A DNA stretch of 64,000 bases from NCBI GenBank assembly GCA_026874595.1, contig CM049309.1:43167079-43231078 (forward strand), in the 5' to 3' direction. The DNA comes from Sipunculus nudus. Taxonomy: Eukaryota; Annelida; Sipuncula; Golfingiida; Sipunculidae. Positions 61,756 through 64,000 of the stretch are shown here, in pieces. Both the position numbers and the translations under genes were made by a program. The notes beneath the pieces were generated by a model that was not told the origin of the DNA, searched no databases, and saw only the letters and a list, made by a program, of their open reading frames with translations. Position 1 is the stretch's first letter. Every line of letters begins with the position of its first letter.

Positions 61756-62984
61756 TATATATATATAAACCAGGTTTAGATATATATTTCTCACAAACTT
61801 ACAAATGGAACCAAAGATTATAATTCTATTTATTAATATATTCCATTTGCAATATATAAATATTATTCTCTGAATAGTGGGGGGGGGGGGATGATTACAT
61901 GGACCATCCCCCTTGCCAAAAAGTGGGGGAGGGGGGAGGGATTCCACCCACATCCCCCACTGTATTGACGCCCCTGCACATAAGCCTTTCCAAAAGGGGG
62001 GGGGGGGGGTTAGCGCAATGGTACATATAAACAAATGTGCCGGTGTGCCTGAAGACTTTATGTAAAACTCTCGCATTCAGAAGAAATAGGAAGAAAACGT
62101 TGCCATGCGGTATAAAGCGGTTTTTGGTATTTAGGTTGGAAAATGAGGGGGCGCGCCAAATGCGCCTAACTTAACTCCGCCCCTGTATATATATATATTC
62201 ATTGATTTTCATTGCATGGTGTTTCTTGTTCATGTCATGCTATTTGACTCATTGGGTGTGTTGCAGCCAGCTCGTCGTCGACTTGTCTGTGCTGTAAAAC
62301 GTGGACTGCAACATTATAAAAAGAACCCTTTTCTTTGTAAAGCAATTTCAGTTCAAGTTGTTATTTCTCGCTCTCGAAGTAAAGCCATATTAAAAGCTAT
62401 TTCTTGTTGCTGTCATGGTACCTTTAATCGTGAAAAATGTCAGAGCAAAGGTCGAGCTATGTTCATGAAAGCCAAGAACTTGTTTTAAATCGATGGTACT
62501 TTCATATGGCGAGTTGGAGTGAGAACGTATATGTTTTGGCCCCGACCTTATTGGTTTAACCAGATAAAATCACACATAGCATGTGCGTTCTAAAGTATCT
62601 ATGTATATTTTTACGTTAATCGTTAAATTCAAAGCAATAACCATATGAATACTGAATTTATATTTTTATTATTGTTGACAAAAAGTGACGGTATTTGTTT
62701 CTCTTATGCCGAAGTATTACTGGTATGGTGACATTGTCATCTTGATTTCAGGCCCCTTTATTCTTTCATAGGCCCGGAACCGATTATATTAACGTAAATG
62801 TGTTGTCAGGTGTTTAAACATATGAACGGTCACGGGATATTTACAAACACTGAAAAGGCTTAAAATGGGATTGCTTTTCTTCACAAATGTATATACCCGA
62901 TGCACTTTTAGCCTTTTAACACGTTTTTTTTTTTAGCTCAGATGACTTATAGTCTTACAGGTATAGTGATAACCCTTTGTCCGG
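61560..62984. other. Repeat-rich interval without a recognised gene
   Basis: Holds a (TA)n tract (61711-61767) and G-runs at about 61879 and 61996 within a sequence that reads CCATCCCCCTTGCCAAAAAG and nearby inverted G-rich counterparts, probably a decayed MITE. A TCCGCCCCTG end (62177) resembles hAT-like MITE termini. An ATG-started 90-codon plus-strand frame (62216-62488) is rich in Lys, Arg and Cys, but I recognise no domain. Confidence 0.5.
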
Positions 62985-63370
62985 CGTCCGTCCGTCCGTT
63001 AACAGGAAAAATCGTAGCCGTTAGACTAAGAAACTTTTAACTGTACATCCTAGGCAAGTCTCCTTGGAAACCCGAAATTAGGTCATGTTTACCTTTATTT
63101 TGTGACCTACGAGCCGAAAACATGATTTTGAGCACCCAGACAGCCAGACGGGGCACAAATTCTATCCATTAGGCCTAGAATCCTCTAACCTGACATTTAG
63201 GTAGGTCCTAGGCAAATGTCCTTGGCAACCTAAAACTAGGTCACTGTGACCTCTATTCTGCCACCTAGAGGGAAAAGATGCCATACGAGCATCATGAATG
63301 TCAGATTGAGACAAATCGTATCTGTTAGGCCTAGAATATTCTAACACAATATCCTGGGAGTGTTCGTTCT
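62985..63370. repeat. Dispersed repeat with GTCC cluster and AGGTCA motifs
   Basis: Starts with GTCCGGCGTCCGTCCGTCCG. Two or more diverged copies of a unit of about 160 bp follow, marked by ATCGTAGCCGTTAGAC/ATCGTATCTGTTAGGC, TCCTAGGCAA and TGTCCTTGGCAACC/TCTCCTTGGAAACC. One unit contains AGGTCACTGTGACCT (63238-63252), a perfect inverted repeat of AGGTCA with 3-bp spacing. No coding sequence. Confidence 0.65.
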
Positions 63371-63394
63371 GTGACGTCCAGACCTGGGGTCAAT

Positions 63395-63545
63395 TCAAAT
63401 TTGTCAATTCCAATTCAATTCCAATTCAAGAACTTTTATGAAACTTCTATTCCAATTCAATTCAATTCAATGTGCAAGAGGAAAATATCAATTCCAATTC
63501 AATTCAAATAATTTTTATTCAATTCAAATTCAATTCGCAATTCAA
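63395..63545. repeat. (AATTC)n-type minisatellite
   Basis: Irregular pentamer and hexamer array on CAATT and CAATTC, such as CAATTCCAATTCAATTCCAA, over about 150 bp. Confidence 0.9.
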
Positions 63546-63864
63546 AAAGATGCATTCATTTGAATACATTTCATTGGTGTGTAACGAGTGTTTGCGCAGG
63601 AGTTCTTTTACTTTTGCTCTAGTACATAACTTACAGTTTTGTTCAGAAATTTTTGAAGTCGCTCCAAAGCTAAATGAAATATAAATTACAAGTTTTGCCG
63701 TTTTATGTGGTAATTAAGGCATAGCAGCCATATATATATATGCTGAGGGAGGGGGGTCTTTACGTTAATACACTCTGCTGGGTCATAATACCGAGAAACC
63801 CCCCCCCCCCCTCCATTCGCCTGTGAATGATGCAAGGCCTTCCCATTAGCCTATAGAGCTCATC

Positions 63865-63970
63865 TCTGGCTGGGTCGACTGTGAAAAATCTCACGGTTTC
63901 TCGGCTAATACTCGATCTGAGGACCTGTGCCCTGTTGAGTCCGGTGCACTGCCCATACCATCAGAAGCCA
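63865..63970 (-). mobile_element. Possible tRNA-derived SINE head
   Basis: On the minus strand GATGGTATGGGCAGTGCACC could be an A box and GGTCCTCAGATCGAGTATTA a degenerate B box, at spacing like that of the other SINE heads here. The body would continue to lower coordinates. No second copy in this window supports it. Confidence 0.3.
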
Positions 63971-64000
63971 GTAAAATGCAACGTTTAATATGCGACATGA

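Noticed and set aside
62216-62488. ATG-started 90-codon Lys/Arg/Cys-rich frame
   Set aside because: No recognised domain, repeat-rich surroundings, and a length expected by chance.

Overview
The window looks like nuclear DNA of a marine invertebrate, most likely a mollusc and perhaps a bivalve. It is AT-rich and has genes with long introns, many (TA)n tracts and long G/C homopolymers. It also has tRNA-derived SINEs, CR1/L2-like LINE remnants, many TIR elements, and repeats rich in AGGTCA motifs. The species assignment is inference; no marker gene is present.

Layout. 1-7126 is a 45-bp minisatellite with nested higher-order repeats. 7143-15514 is gene-free: a second, decayed array of the same family (11370-12470) and several dispersed repeats shared between the two arrays. 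From 15600 to the poly(A) signal at 59565 I reconstruct one four-exon plus-strand gene. It encodes a predicted secreted protein of 432 residues: signal peptide, lamin-tail-like (LTD) domain, Thr-rich TQEP repeats, and a C-terminal PAN/apple-like module. Exons are 15600-15996, 23877-24179, 54796-55128 and 59271-59536. All three introns are phase 1, and the joined frame closes exactly.

The introns hold most of the sequence. Intron 1 has two MITEs and long microsatellites. Intron 2 (30.6 kb) begins with a 1.7-kb element whose inverted repeats are themselves tandem arrays and which starts 6 bp after the splice donor. It also carries a Harbinger-like MITE, SINEs, a hairpin, and an old segmental duplication of about 8-11 kb (33088-40855 and 41009-51820) with a LINE fragment at its end. 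Intron 3 holds a non-autonomous hAT element with a perfect 8-bp target duplication, nested in an older inverted repeat. Downstream of the gene (59571-64000) I see only repeats, another Harbinger-like MITE and no convincing gene.

No prokaryotic operon, CRISPR array, rRNA or intact transposase is present. The best candidates for new biology are the LTD-TQEP-PAN protein, the tandem-repeat TIR element abutting its exon 2 splice donor, and the hierarchical 45-bp satellite.
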